DNA from: Rostratula benghalensis | Taxonomy: Eukaryota; Chordata; Aves; Charadriiformes; Rostratulidae | Assembly: GCA_013399305.1 (NCBI GenBank) | Contig: VXAI01000137.1 | Coordinates: 765,592-829,591 of the forward strand | Reading direction: 5' to 3' | DNA: 64,000 nt | In this document: positions 24,230 to 35,405 of the stretch, one piece after another | Position numbering within the stretch: position 1 is the first letter of the stretch | Layout: the number at the start of each line of letters is the position of its first letter | The notes under the pieces: model-generated | Told to the model about the DNA's origin: nothing | Databases searched by the model: none | The model's input: the letters and a program-made list of their open reading frames with translations, nothing else | Translations under genes and position numbers: made by a program

Positions 24230-24858
24230 CGCAGTAGCATCCCCTGGACTGCATCAAAGGAATTGTGGCCAGCAGGTCAAGGGAGGTGAGTCTACACCTC
24301 CAGTGAGATCCCACCTGCAGTGCTGTGTCCAACTCTGTGGCCCCCACCATATGAAGGACATGGATCTGTTGGAGTAAGTCCAGAGGAAGGCACAAAGATC
24401 ATCAGAGGGCTGGAGCACCTCTCCTATGAAGACAGGCTGAATGAGTTGGAGGTGTGCAGCTTGGAGGACAGAAGGCTCCGGGGAGACCTTAGAGCAGCCT
24501 TCCAATACCTAGAGGTGGCTACAGGAGAGATGGGGAGGGACCTTTGATCAGGAAGAGTACCAATAGGAAGAGGGGTAATGGTTTTAAATGGAAAGAGGGG
24601 TAATGGTTTTAAATGGAAAGAGGGGAATTTTAGACTAGATATTATGAAGAAATTCTTTCCTGTGAGGGTGGTGAGACAAACTGTCCCACGTTGCCCAGGC
24701 TGCCCAGAGAAGCTGTGGCTGCCCCATCCTTGGAGGTGTTCAAGGCCAGGCTGGATGGGGCTTTGAGGAACCTGGTCTGGTGGGAGGGGTCCCTGCCCAT
24801 GGCTGGGGGTTGGAATGATCTCTAATGTCCCTTCCAACTCGAACCATTCTATGATTTT
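24230..24858 (+). mobile_element. CR1 LINE, longest forward copy
   Basis: About 630 bases. It starts with CCCTGGACTGCATCAAAGG and GGCCAGCAGGTCAAGGGAGG, a 5' region that most copies here lack, then GATCATCAGAGGGCTGGAGC, CTCCGGGGAGACCTTAGAGC and the 3' core, ending CCATTCTATGATTTTAG. A 25-base tandem duplication at 24570-24619 lies inside. Its small frames are remnants, not genes. Confidence 0.95.
24570..24619 (+). repeat. 25-base perfect tandem duplication inside CR1
   Basis: The unit starts GAGGGGTAATGG and ends TTTTAAATGGAAA. It occurs twice exactly and is followed by another GAGGGG. Other CR1 copies have the unit once, so the duplication arose after insertion or in its source copy. Confidence 0.92.
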
Positions 24859-25819
24859 AGGATTCAATGTATTAGCATTGGCTGTGGACCTGGAGCACAT
24901 CTGCTGATTTAATCTGATCAAAAGGAGTTTGGGTCATGCAATCGGAGTCATGTTGATGTGAAAAGAAGAGCCAGTAAGTAGGGACAACTAGAAGATTTCT
25001 TACAGAACTTCACTCCTGGTGTAAATAAATTTAAAACAGCAATGCAGATGTACCCACAACTCCCATGCCTTTTACTCCTGAAAACAATTCCATTGCGTTT
25101 ATTTTAATTCCAAGCTCCTACAGTTACCAGATGCCCAAGCTGCCATGGAAATTAAAGGCTTCTACCCCTTCTTGTGCACCTGGAGTTAATTTTTGACTCC
25201 TGCAAGTACAAACAGAAATATAAATCAGCTCTTTCTATCACATATTCTGAAATCTGCTCTGCTTCCCTTGCAAATGGAAATCTAATGAATTTCAACTTCA
25301 GCCAGAAACCAGTGCTTTAGCTGTTCAGTATATTAGTGCTACACTGTTTACAGGATTATTCTTTTTTAAGAGGCACAGTCAACTTCGACTGAGTCCCAAA
25401 TGGATGGTAAACTAGCAGAATCTAACCAGCAGCAGTGTTTTTGCTACCTGAAAGGTAATATATTTACTTTCACCCCACCGGGATTCTTCTGTGTCTCAGA
25501 CTTGTACAGGACAGATAGTAAATTGCCCAAGATGGCAGAATTATCATACCACAGGGGCAGAAGGGAGTCTTTGCTGCAGGATTTAACTGGTTAGCTTGAG
25601 CACTGCAAGGCATCTACACATGTGTCTTCCATGAATAATACATGGCTACAGCCCTACCTAAAACCTAACCTGGAGGTTCTTTACATTGTGGGACAGACCA
25701 GACATACTCAAGTTGACTCGTAATGGAGTGACGAGATTGTGCTGCCATAATCTCCAGTGGGAGGAAAAACAACACTTGTGATGTAAAATTTCTGATATGT
25801 TTGCATGTATTGCTATACA
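24859..25819. other. Intronic sequence without a recognised gene
   Basis: AT-rich with no exon or repeat recognised. The longest frame is 64 codons at 25400-25594. Confidence 0.55.
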
Positions 25820-26026
25820 AAACCCACCTGGATGTGTTCCTGTCCAACCTGCTCGAGGTGAACCCACTCTGGGAGGGGGGTTGGCACCTCCGGAAGTGTT
25901 CAAGGCCAGGTTGGACAGGGCTTTGAGCAACCTGGTTTAGTGGGGGGGTGTCTCTGCCCAGGGCAGGGGGTTGAAACTGGATGATCTTTAAGGTCCTTTC
26001 AAACCCCTACCATTCTGTGATTCTGT
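25820..26026 (+). mobile_element. Hybrid CR1: two different 3' ends fused
   Basis: The first about 60 bases (AACCCACCTGGATGTGTTCC up to GGGAGGGGGGTTGG) are the 3' end of the subfamily seen at 19025 and 20031. At about 25882 it switches to a second subfamily's 3' block (GGAAGTGTTCAAGGCCAGG, GGCTTTGAGCAACC) and ends CATTCTGTGATTCTGTG. The junction falls where both share a GGGGTTGG-type word. Confidence 0.85.
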
Positions 26027-29000
26027 GTGATTGCAATGTTTTTGCTGGTCCGAGCACCTAAATTTTGACTGTATGTATTCCTTTAGGAGAGCCATGGAAA
26101 GCCAAATGGAAAAGGATTGCTCGTGCTGTGAGTGATTACACCCAGGCTGAGTTACGGGTCTCAAATGCACTGCTGGGGCAAGAGGGGTGCACCCAGCAGA
26201 AAGTCTCCTTAGGTCAGGGAGAAGTCAACAACACTGAACGACCCTCCAAAGGGAACAGTTCCATCTAATCGCAAGTTTTTATCTTGCTTCTGGTTCTGTG
26301 CAACGAGTTTGGGAGAGGCCATCAGAATCCAATGGAAATTCAGAGAAAAGCAACATTATCCACTGAAATGTCAGACAAATATCGACTTCTCCACAAAAGG
26401 CTTACTCAGACGCCCTCAGAGAGTCAATATTTGGTGGGGAGCATTAAAATTTCACAGGCCCTTGGCCAAGGTGACTTTCTACAAGTAGGACCGATCTCTC
26501 TCACAGCAAACCTGCCTACTGAGACTGCCAAGCATGGGCAGAAGTGGTCCAGCTTTCAGCAAACCCTGGTGTTCCCTCTGTTAGAGCTGAAAATCCTCCT
26601 GACTGGGGGAGATGTCTAAGTAACAAGTCCATAACAAATCCATAGCAAAGGAGGAAAAAAAAAAAAAAGGATAAGCCCAAAGACCATGATGATGTGTACT
26701 TCATAAATAAAGCTGACAGGTCAGAGAGATTGGTAGATAGGTTTTTGGCATTTTAGCCCATGAACAAATGTTCTGTAAAGGCTGGAGTCACTTCCAGTCA
26801 CAGTAAAAGAGAGATTTCATGCTCCGTGGGAATTGTCAATCCCCAAAAGCTTTCAGAAGCTCATGACTGCATTTCCTGTGCATTATAGCCCATTATGCAG
26901 ATGCCTTAAAGTAAATGTAAATCACATCAAGACTAATTGTAAAGGGCTTTTGGTTGTGAGAAGGAAAGTGCTTTGAGATGGCTTCTGATGGTCCAATGGC
27001 CACGTGTCTTTGCCCTCTTCCCCTCTCACTCCGCACTCTGCCTCCAAACATCCACACATCATGATGTCCTGAGCTCTCGTAGACAAAGCCAGCAGGGCTC
27101 ACTGGGTTAATTAAATCAGCATCGTTGGCTGTCTGGAGCTCAAGTGACAAATGCATTTCCAACCCTGCCCCTTCGGAGGGAAGGGTGGTTTGCGGAGCAT
27201 GACGGTGGCTCGGGTCTCCTGGAGACAGAGCTCACACATCTCACCCAGGTGAAGGCATCTCTGCCCAGTGATTTGGTGCCCCTGCTCCCATTCACTGGGA
27301 CAGAAAGCAACGAGTGCTGTTAAGCCCATTTTCACTCCGCTTTAAGACTCCTCCTTTCCTGGGTTGTCATGGAGGGAGTAAGATGTCAGGAGTTGCTTGG
27401 GAAGACTGAAAGGGACAGGTCCCCTCCTCCCTATTCAGGCTGTGTATGTGAGGCTAATTCTATTAGCCCAGCCACTCCATTATCCAAATCACCCCCTCGC
27501 CAGCCTCCCTGTGCATTTGCAGATGCATTAGTTTAATGGGGCTGTGCCCTGCCAAACACATGCTGCCTTCCAGACTTGATGTGCTCCCCAGGCAGACAAG
27601 GAGATTCTTGCATGGTTTTGTACATATATATGTATAATTTATATGTCTGTGTATATATATAAAATACTCTATACCAGAGCACCCAAACATGTCAGCAACT
27701 TCAGAAGATCTTGAGCACACAAAGGGGTTTCAGAAAAAGACTCATGTTTTGTAGCACCCTTTGAGGTCCTACAGAAGCATGGATATATATGTAGAAATTG
27801 CTACATGTGGGTTCATCATCTGACAGGTAGGCTATATGCTTTATCGCCTGTCGGTGCTTAGAGCTAGAAAAAAAAATAAAAATAAGCCTGATTCCCTGCT
27901 TTCTGCCTTCGTTACTTTGAGGTTTGCAGAAATCTTCCTAACCCAAGCAGATGCTGGCTTTCTTGTGTTAGCACAACCCTGCCTCTTCTTTTAAGCTGGA
28001 TAAAGAGGGATGTAACTCAGGGGAGTGCCAGGTAATGCCTGTGTGACGTGGTTTTTCTTTTGCCCCATGACCTGGCAGGAACATTACAGCAGATCCACAT
28101 ACATGCAATCACATCATCATCCTTCATGTCATCTCACAAGACACCTCCTGCATGATGGAGGAAAGATGCAACGGAGTTCCTGCCGCTAGAGCAACTTATT
28201 CACCCACAGTCTGCTCCCAGTCCCACCCAAAAGAGATGGCAGTTAGTTAGGAAAACATTGCTGCCTTTTATGAAATCTTTTAAGAAATCACTAAGGAGTC
28301 AAAAAATACCTACATCAGGTGTGTGTTGCATGTGATCACTCTCACGGCCAAAAAGAGAAAGAACAGCATCCTAGGTGGAGAGAAAATCACAGACCCAGGC
28401 AAATAGATATTTTCCCCCCACAAATGGAGGACTAAATTCAGGGTGACTTTGCACTGATGAAATAAAAAATAAAGTTAATAACTTGGAGAGGCAGGATGGC
28501 AAAAAACTCACAAAAAAACCCCAAAAGCAAGCAAAAAAAAAAAAACCCAAAAACAAAGAAGAGAATAAAATTGTCCTAGTGAAATGCACAGGATATTTCC
28601 AGGGACCTGACCCATCTGAGCAAGAAAATTTCACCTGCCCAGTAAAGAGGTTTGCTATTTTTCTAGTACTCTGGGGCAAATATGTCAATGATAAAACCCA
28701 CAAATAGTTCCTCTGCTTTAAGAAAAAAAATATTCAAAACTGCAGGTCTTTATCATGTGTGAATTCCCCTTCCTCCTCCTGAACAGTTGTGCGAGGAAGC
28801 AAACAAAGACACTCACAAACTCCTATCAAATACAAAGCCTTCAGTATTTAAAAGACCTTTTTTGCACCACAACCATTACTGCCGTTCACCTAAGCAGAAA
28901 GAATAACACCCCAGAGCTGTCTGAGCACTGAAGACGGGGGCAAGGAGTCAGGGCAAATTGTTGATTATGTAAACTTCATGCCACAATTAGTAGTAGGTTG

Positions 29001-29455
29001 ATTGATTGCCAGTTTACGAAGAAAGTCTAGAAAAGAGAAAGGGGTGGGAGCGGGGAGAGCCTATGATATCTGCCACGAGCACTCTTATCTGTTTAGCTAT
29101 GGAAATTAATGAAAATAAATGATCAGAAGGCACTAAGTGGATCCACAGCCACCCTCATGAAGGGATGCTGATACACTGTTTACACATCTAATGTTTGTTT
29201 TGAGACTCCGCAATCTCCGCAGGATGCTTCGGTGCATATGGTGGTGTCGCTTTTTAATTTATCCATCCGGGGTACAGAAATGTCCCTGAAGCCCTGGATT
29301 GGTTTTCTGAGGCTCCCTTTGCTGGGAGGAGATGGTGCACCTCAAGCAAACCAGCCCTGAAGGAATCTGGATGCACAGAGTTGGGTAAACTCCTGGTACC
29401 TGAACGGCAGCAGGAGACACCAGCGGGTGTCACCACCACTGATAGGTCTTAAGAA
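26027..29455. other. Intronic sequence without a recognised gene
   Basis: Contains a poly-A run at about 26653-26668, TA-rich ATATATATG words at 27622-27665 and an A-rich stretch with AAAAAACCC words at 28500-28555. Frames of up to 111 codons on both strands have no domain. Around 28960-29020 the words TTGATTATGTAAAC and GGTTGATTGATTGCC stand out but are short. Confidence 0.55.
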
Positions 29456-29566
29456 CAGAATCAGAATCAGAATCACAGAATCACAGACTATCAGGGATTG
29501 GAAGGGACCTTGAACGATCATCCAGTCCAATCCCCCTGCCAGAGCAGGAACACCTAGATCAGGTAA
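29456..29566 (-). mobile_element. CR1 LINE 3' fragment with expanded terminal repeat
   Basis: CAGAATCAGAATCAGAATC, then CACAGAATCACAGAC, then GGATTGGAAGGGACCTTGAA and CATCCAGTCCAATCCCCCTG. Only about 110 bases remain. The terminal octamers are replaced by an expanded run of a 6-base CAGAAT unit. Confidence 0.88.
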
Positions 29567-30907
29567 CCTTGAGTTGACCTTCCCAGCCCCTCCTAGACCT
29601 CTTAATATACAGAGTCCTGTCTTGTAACATGGAAACATGAGGTCCTTGTGGTCAGGGAATGCATTTGAGGTGACTAACAAGCAGCTATCCCTGAAGCATG
29701 GACAAAAAACCTCCAGGGATGCCTCTACATCTGTAGACAGCTTTAACCAGAGGATGCTGTCACCTCAATGACCCCACTGCGCCCAACAAGTCTGCTCCAG
29801 GGGGCTCTGTGGGCTTTCCACAAACATGTATCTACTCTTCTCTTGCTGCTCCTGTTTATGAGATAGACATCAGTTCTTAACCAATTTTTTCAAAAGTTTC
29901 ATTAGAAATATAAGCCTAAAACACTTAAAGCTCAAGATGACAGCTTGCAATAGCTCCCACCCTGTGGAGCCCTGTGGAGACTTTGCCCACCTACACAAAT
30001 CACATAAAACTGCTACAGAGTTTCTACTACTCTGCAAAAGTTGTATCAGCACTGGTAAATTTACTATGGCCTGCATTGCTCTCTGGTGCTAAGGCCAGTG
30101 AGTACAGAACAGCAGATGTATGTATCATGAAACTCTTCGCCCCCAAATGGAAGAACTGCAACTGAACTACCTCTGACACAGTCACTGGCCTTGGTCATTC
30201 CCAAACCATGGCCAGAACTGTCTGGAAGACAGCTCGCCAACCCCACAGTGGGGATGTGCCAAGTGCCATCTCCACAATTTCATAGACAAGATAATCCACC
30301 TCCAGTGACTGGGCATGGTACAGACGTAAACTTAAAGTCCATGGGGCTACCAGTTCACTGCTTGAAAGAGCCAGGAAAGCCATCATTTAACAAATAAAAT
30401 AAAAAAAACCCATACCAAACCAGCTATAGCAGATGAAAGCAATCTCTCATCCACTCAAGCCATCATCTTCCAAGCTGTGCATACAAGTGGTTCTGAAGCT
30501 GTGTTGGGAACCAGGGCAGTGAATTAGCCAGCTTTAGGCACAACCCAAAAGAAGAAATTAATTTTAAATGCTTTCTTTTTCTCAACTGTCATCAGTCCAG
30601 ATGCACAACTGTGAGACCTGGGAAGGGATAGTACAGATCCATATTGACATGGGACATAAGGCGTCACCAACCCATAACCTGAAAATCATGCTGTTCTCCC
30701 AAGCCAACACGTGCCTCCTTGGTGAAGCACAAGTTGGATTTTCAAGTGAGAATCACAGAAAATGTTTTTTCTCTTTGCAAGCACATGGTTAAGATGGCCT
30801 ACGCGGAGATTAGGTGTGCTCCCAAAGGTGTGAGCTCAACCTTGGGAAAGTGCTGAGTAAAAGGGTAAGCAATTAGTGATGGATAGCATGTCCACCAAGA
30901 CCATTAA

Positions 30908-30973
30908 CTGGAAAGAAAAGCAAACCTGCAGCATGCTCAGCTGGAAAGAAAAGCAAATCTACAGGATGCTTCA
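30908..30973 (+). repeat. 33-base imperfect tandem duplication
   Basis: Both copies begin CTGGAAAGAAAAGCAAA and continue CCTGCAGCATGCT / TCTACAGGATGCT, with a few mismatches. Confidence 0.8.
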
Positions 30974-32121
30974 CATTCTTCCCCTGCATTTCCCTGCATC
31001 CCGACGAGACCCTCGCCGCCTGTCAGGTGCCACCCCCCAACACAGCTTTGCATCTCACGGGGGACCAGCATTTCCAATCAATTAGGCATGTCACTGCTGA
31101 ATTTCTCTGCTAATTACTGGAGTTTATTATGTCTAAAGCCAGGTTAAATGCAGAATTCCCGAGGTCAAATGGGGTCACGCAGACAATCAGTTCCACATTT
31201 TCCATCGCAAAAGAGATCCCCCCCAGTCAGTCATTGCCAAGTGTTTTGTAATGACCAACCTGCCAGTTAATGGCCTGAGGTAAAAGTCTCAGGGATAGAT
31301 AATGCTCTTGGAGAGAGAGAAAATAATAATCTGAAGCAGCAAAGATAAAAGCCACGCTGGAGGTGCTTATAGCACAGATGTGGAACCTACAACGCTTTCT
31401 TGCTGTCTTAGTGTGGAGGGAGGTGGTTTTCCTTGCTTAAAGAGGACAAGAAGAGTCTTCCTCTACACCAGTTTCTAGGTCTGACCTAGTTGCCAAATGC
31501 CCACTGGTTTTGATGGTGTCAGTTGAGCCCCCAATAAAAAGAGCAAAGATGCTTCAAGAAAAGGATTGATGGACCATAACCCACCAGTTGCCCAAAAGTG
31601 TGCTCTGCTACCTGCTTCTTCATCTCTCCTTGTCTTGCAATAGATGTGGCGGTTGTAAGAGGGCTACAAGCCAAGCAGAGCCTGGGAGGGCTGTTCTAAA
31701 ACAGAGCACATAGCTCCCTTCAGAAGGAAAAGAAAAACATCTCCCCATCTGCTTTGGAGGCGAAAAGGGGTTTCAAATCTCTCTTGGCTCATTTTGACAC
31801 TGCATCCTGTGGGTGAAAGACGTCCTGTCCCTTACCAGCATTTTCACTCAGAGCCGGCTGTAGCAGAGCATGAGACACTTTAGCAAAGACAGAGCACACA
31901 GGGAGGCTCAAAGTGCTCGGTGTTTTCAGCAGCAGCTGCCTGAAGAGCCCTGCTTAAATGTCAACACTGTTTTCAGAAACAATTAGAGGGAATGCAAAAA
32001 TAGCAATCAGGGAGTTACATACCCCTTCTCCATCCAACGGCTGGCAGATGAGTTTATGGCATGAGGAAGCCCTAAGAGGATCCCTCTAACTGCTGGCACT
32101 AAAAAAATCTATAAAAGATTT

Positions 32122-32156
32122 AAAAAAAAAAAAAAAAAAAAAAGAAAGAAAAAGAT
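32122..32156 (+). repeat. Poly-A with GAAA tail
   Basis: About 22 A are followed by GAAAGAAAAAGA. No retrotransposed body was recognised before it. Confidence 0.85.
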
Positions 32157-34036
32157 AACACTGTGCAGAGTTCCTTTCCCAGGGTTAAAGGCTTCAGGAT
32201 GACCCACAGCATGGAGGAAAAACAGACTCTTACGGATCCTCCTACAGCTGGAGGGGTGATGCAGAGCCATGACTGACAGACTGACTAATTCTTCATGGTC
32301 TCTTGTATGTGTTGGGCTGTCAAAACTGCATTCTCTCGAATGATGTCCAGGAATGGCTTGGGTTTATTCCCTGCAAAGTCTGGCTGGAGCTACACTCTTT
32401 TGGGATAGTGAGAGAGCTGAGATCTACAGGCACGGGCCACACTGCAGCATCTGGTCTCAGTGCCCTGATTTATTGCATTTATTAGCATAGCTTCTGGGGA
32501 AAAAAGAACACTTTGTCCGGGTGGAGGCCAGGTCAGCCCAAATGTCTGCCTGTCTCCTTCATGCCAGTGCTCTGTGAATCCAGTATTAATTATCTGAATC
32601 GCTGTGGAGTTGATACTCCATCAAAACACATTCCTGGCAGGATGCTTGGAGTTACACACAGGGGTTACCTTTGCTCTTTGGGGCAGAAACTACTGACACA
32701 TGAACTTCAAAAGTGTTTGGAAGGTTCTTTCCAGAGGAAGTTTCCCCAATGATGCTATGGGAGCAGAGATCTTGTACAAACACTACCTTTCATCCTCAAG
32801 AAATCCAAGGGGCTTTCCAAGTTCATAAATACATCATGAAGGCATCCATGGATCAAAACTCTCAGAGGAGGGACACAAGAGCAGGTATTTACGTAGCAGT
32901 TTGGGAATAGAGCAAAAAATGGATTTCATGAGGTGAATTAAGGGAAAGGATTTCTAGGGAGTAAGTATGATGAGAAAAGTGCTGGGATTTGGGTTGAGAC
33001 TACCCAAAAAACCCTGGCTTTACTTCATTTACTATATAGACACAACTACATGTGTGTGCCTGGACTCTGGGAAACATCGTGACAGCATGGACTGTCCTCC
33101 TGAGCTACACTTTCCATTTACACAAGTGACTGGGCTGGCCAAGCCTATACTACAGAACAAAATATTACAAAATAATAATTAAAAAAAATACAGACATACC
33201 CTATACAACAGACTATTGACCAGGAGCTCTGTTCTCTGATACAAAATAGCTTTCTAAAGAAAAAAACCCAAAGCAATACAAACTAAATTAGGTCTCAAGG
33301 ATTCCCATTACTTCCTCATCCAGTTAAGAGAGAAAACAAGAAAATAATTTTCAGGGTACTTGAGTATACTTGTTTCCAATCATAAACTGGAAAACCACAA
33401 AAATAGGGGGGAAAAAACCTGAATAAAAACTGGAAAAAACCTTTACCATCACAGTAGGAATTGAAAGTTCTTTTTTTAAATAGAAAAAAGCATAAAAGTC
33501 AGTTTGCCTTTCCAGGGCAAGTTCTGGAATGTATTTCATTTTCCTGTTCCTGCTACACACATCTATGATGATAATGACTATATCAAGTAATATAAAGTGA
33601 TGAAAGATATTTAGCAGGGGCCTAAAGCAAGAAAAACTCAAAGCCATGAGTGCAGAAGACAGCCGATTCTGGAGCATTTAAAGTTCTCCCTGAGTCTGAC
33701 AACAAAATACCTATTAATCCCCAGTAACAAGAAGTGTGCTTAGGAGTTCAGAGGTATCACATGAAAAATAGAAAAGACATTAGAAAATGCTAACTCGGTG
33801 CACTTATGGTGTAAGGAAAAGCCCCAAGAGAGCAAATAACTGGCCTCAAAGAAAGTAATAAGGTACATGAGCCTGCAATGGAAACGAATTCTGAAGCAAA
33901 TTTAAAATGTAATAATTAAGAGAATGATCTCTGACAGCCACCGGGCACCGATCCGGGAAAGCACTCAAAGCTTGTGTTAGATTTTAAACCCAAGGAAGTA
34001 CCTATACCTCTGAGCCAGTGTCTCTGCCTTGCCCAA

Positions 34037-34310
34037 ATCATAGAATCATAGAGTGATTTGGGTTTGAAGGGACCTTAAAGAACATTCAGTTCCAAATGCC
34101 CCTGCCCTAGGCAGGGACACCTCCCACCAGACCAGGTTGCTCAAAGCCCCATCCAACCTGGCCTTGAATCCCTCCAGGGATGGGGCAGCCACAGCTTCTC
34201 TGGGCAACCTGGGCCAGTGTCTCACCACCCTCACAGCAAAGAATTTCTTCCTGTTATCTAATCTAAATTTCCCCTCTTTCAGTTTCAAACTCTTACCCCT
34301 CATCCCTCCC
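34037..34310 (-). mobile_element. CR1 LINE, 5'-truncated
   Basis: Starts ATCATAGAATCATAGAG, continues CCTAGGCAGGGACACCTCCC, GGTTGCTCAAAGCCCCATCC, AGCAAAGAATTTCTTCC and stops near TTACCCCTCATCCCTCCC. About 275 bases, same subfamily as the copies at 3355 and 54113. Confidence 0.93.
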
Positions 34311-35184
34311 TGGGATCACTGGTGCCCAGGCTAGACTGGACAGGAATACCAAAGCAGGGAGGATGATTAACAACTGGTGCTTTCAAGTGACCTGCAAATG
34401 TAAGGTCTGTGTGAGGCAGCGGAGAGGAGGAGACCTGGCTGTCAGGGAGATTGGAGGAGACAGATGTTTAATGGAGTCCAGGATTACAGATCTGCCAGGC
34501 TTCACATGTAATCACCAGCTTCTTAGGTTTCCTCTCTCTTCTCCCCTTCTTCTGGGTCTATTACAGGGTCAGGGGCTGGGGGAGGGGATGATGGAGATTT
34601 TCAGATTTCCAGCTAAATTCCTTGAGCTGCCCTTAATACTCTGACCTATTCCCAGCTGAAACCACAGCCTACCAATCCACCGGGACTCAGGGAGACAGGA
34701 GTTGATTTTTAGTTGAAAATAAGAGGAGGAGATGCATTTAACTCCAAACAGATCCACCTCCTTTCCCCCCCACAGCGCCGTAGCTCTGCTGAGCAGCCCA
34801 TGTTTGACTCAGAGAGGCCACACAGCAGAGGAACAACACCGCAATCAATAGTGCCAGATGACCCACAGGCAGTGTGCTGGGCAGCACTCTGTCCCAGGGG
34901 ACACGTCTGCCTGGCTTCCCACCCGTCACCCGCTCCTGAGGATCGATAGTCCCCGCCGTGTCTCACCCGGGAAATGACTCCACAAATGCTTTTTGCATTT
35001 ATGGGCATTGCTCACTCTTCCCTCCACTCTTACTCGCTTTTTGTCCTCTGCGCAAGGCAGGGAGTAGTTATTATTTTGTGAAAGCAGAGCCCCATGAATT
35101 AGGACCAATGTTCTCACTTAAAATCATGGGGAAGAGGAGGACTGGTTAGACTGGTTAGAGGTTAGACTGAATGACCCGGTCCAT
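34311..35184. other. Intronic sequence without a recognised gene
   Basis: GC-richer than its neighbours at 34740-34980, with overlapping frames of 63-99 codons on both strands and no domain. The words GGTTAGACTGGTTAGAGG near 35143 form a short cryptic repeat. Confidence 0.5.
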
Positions 35185-35405
35185 ATCATTAGATACTAGG
35201 AAGAAAATCTTTCCTGTGAGAGTGGTGAGATACTGGAACAGGTCACCCAGATAAGCTGTGGCTTTCATCCCTGGAGGTGTTCAAGACCAAGCTGGATGGG
35301 GCTTTGAGTAACCTGGTCTGATGGGAAGTTTCCCTGACCACAGCAGGATAGTTGGAACTGGATGATCTTTAAAGATCCCTCCCAACCTAAACCATTCTAT
35401 GATTC
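35185..35405 (+). mobile_element. CR1 LINE 3' end
   Basis: ATTAGATACTAGGAAGAAAA, TGGATGGGGCTTTGAGTAAC and GATGATCTTTAAAGATCCC, ending CCATTCTATGATTCC. A forward fragment of about 220 bases with a fairly intact 3' end. Confidence 0.93.

Larger units (their letters stand above)
29567..34036. other. Long intronic stretch, no recognised gene
   Basis: About 4.5 kb with no CR1 copy. It holds a 33-base imperfect tandem repeat (30908-30973), poly-A at 32122-32143 and an AT-rich zone at 33180-33480. Near 31070-31170, CCAATCAATTAGGC, GCTAATTACTGG and TTTATTATGTC form a further possible regulatory cluster. Frames up to 112 codons lack domains. Confidence 0.55.

Noticed and set aside
32122..32156. Poly-A as the tail of a processed pseudogene or SINE
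   Set aside because: No retrocopied body or target duplication was recognised upstream; treated as a simple tract. The same applies to 37226-37247 and 55362-55410.
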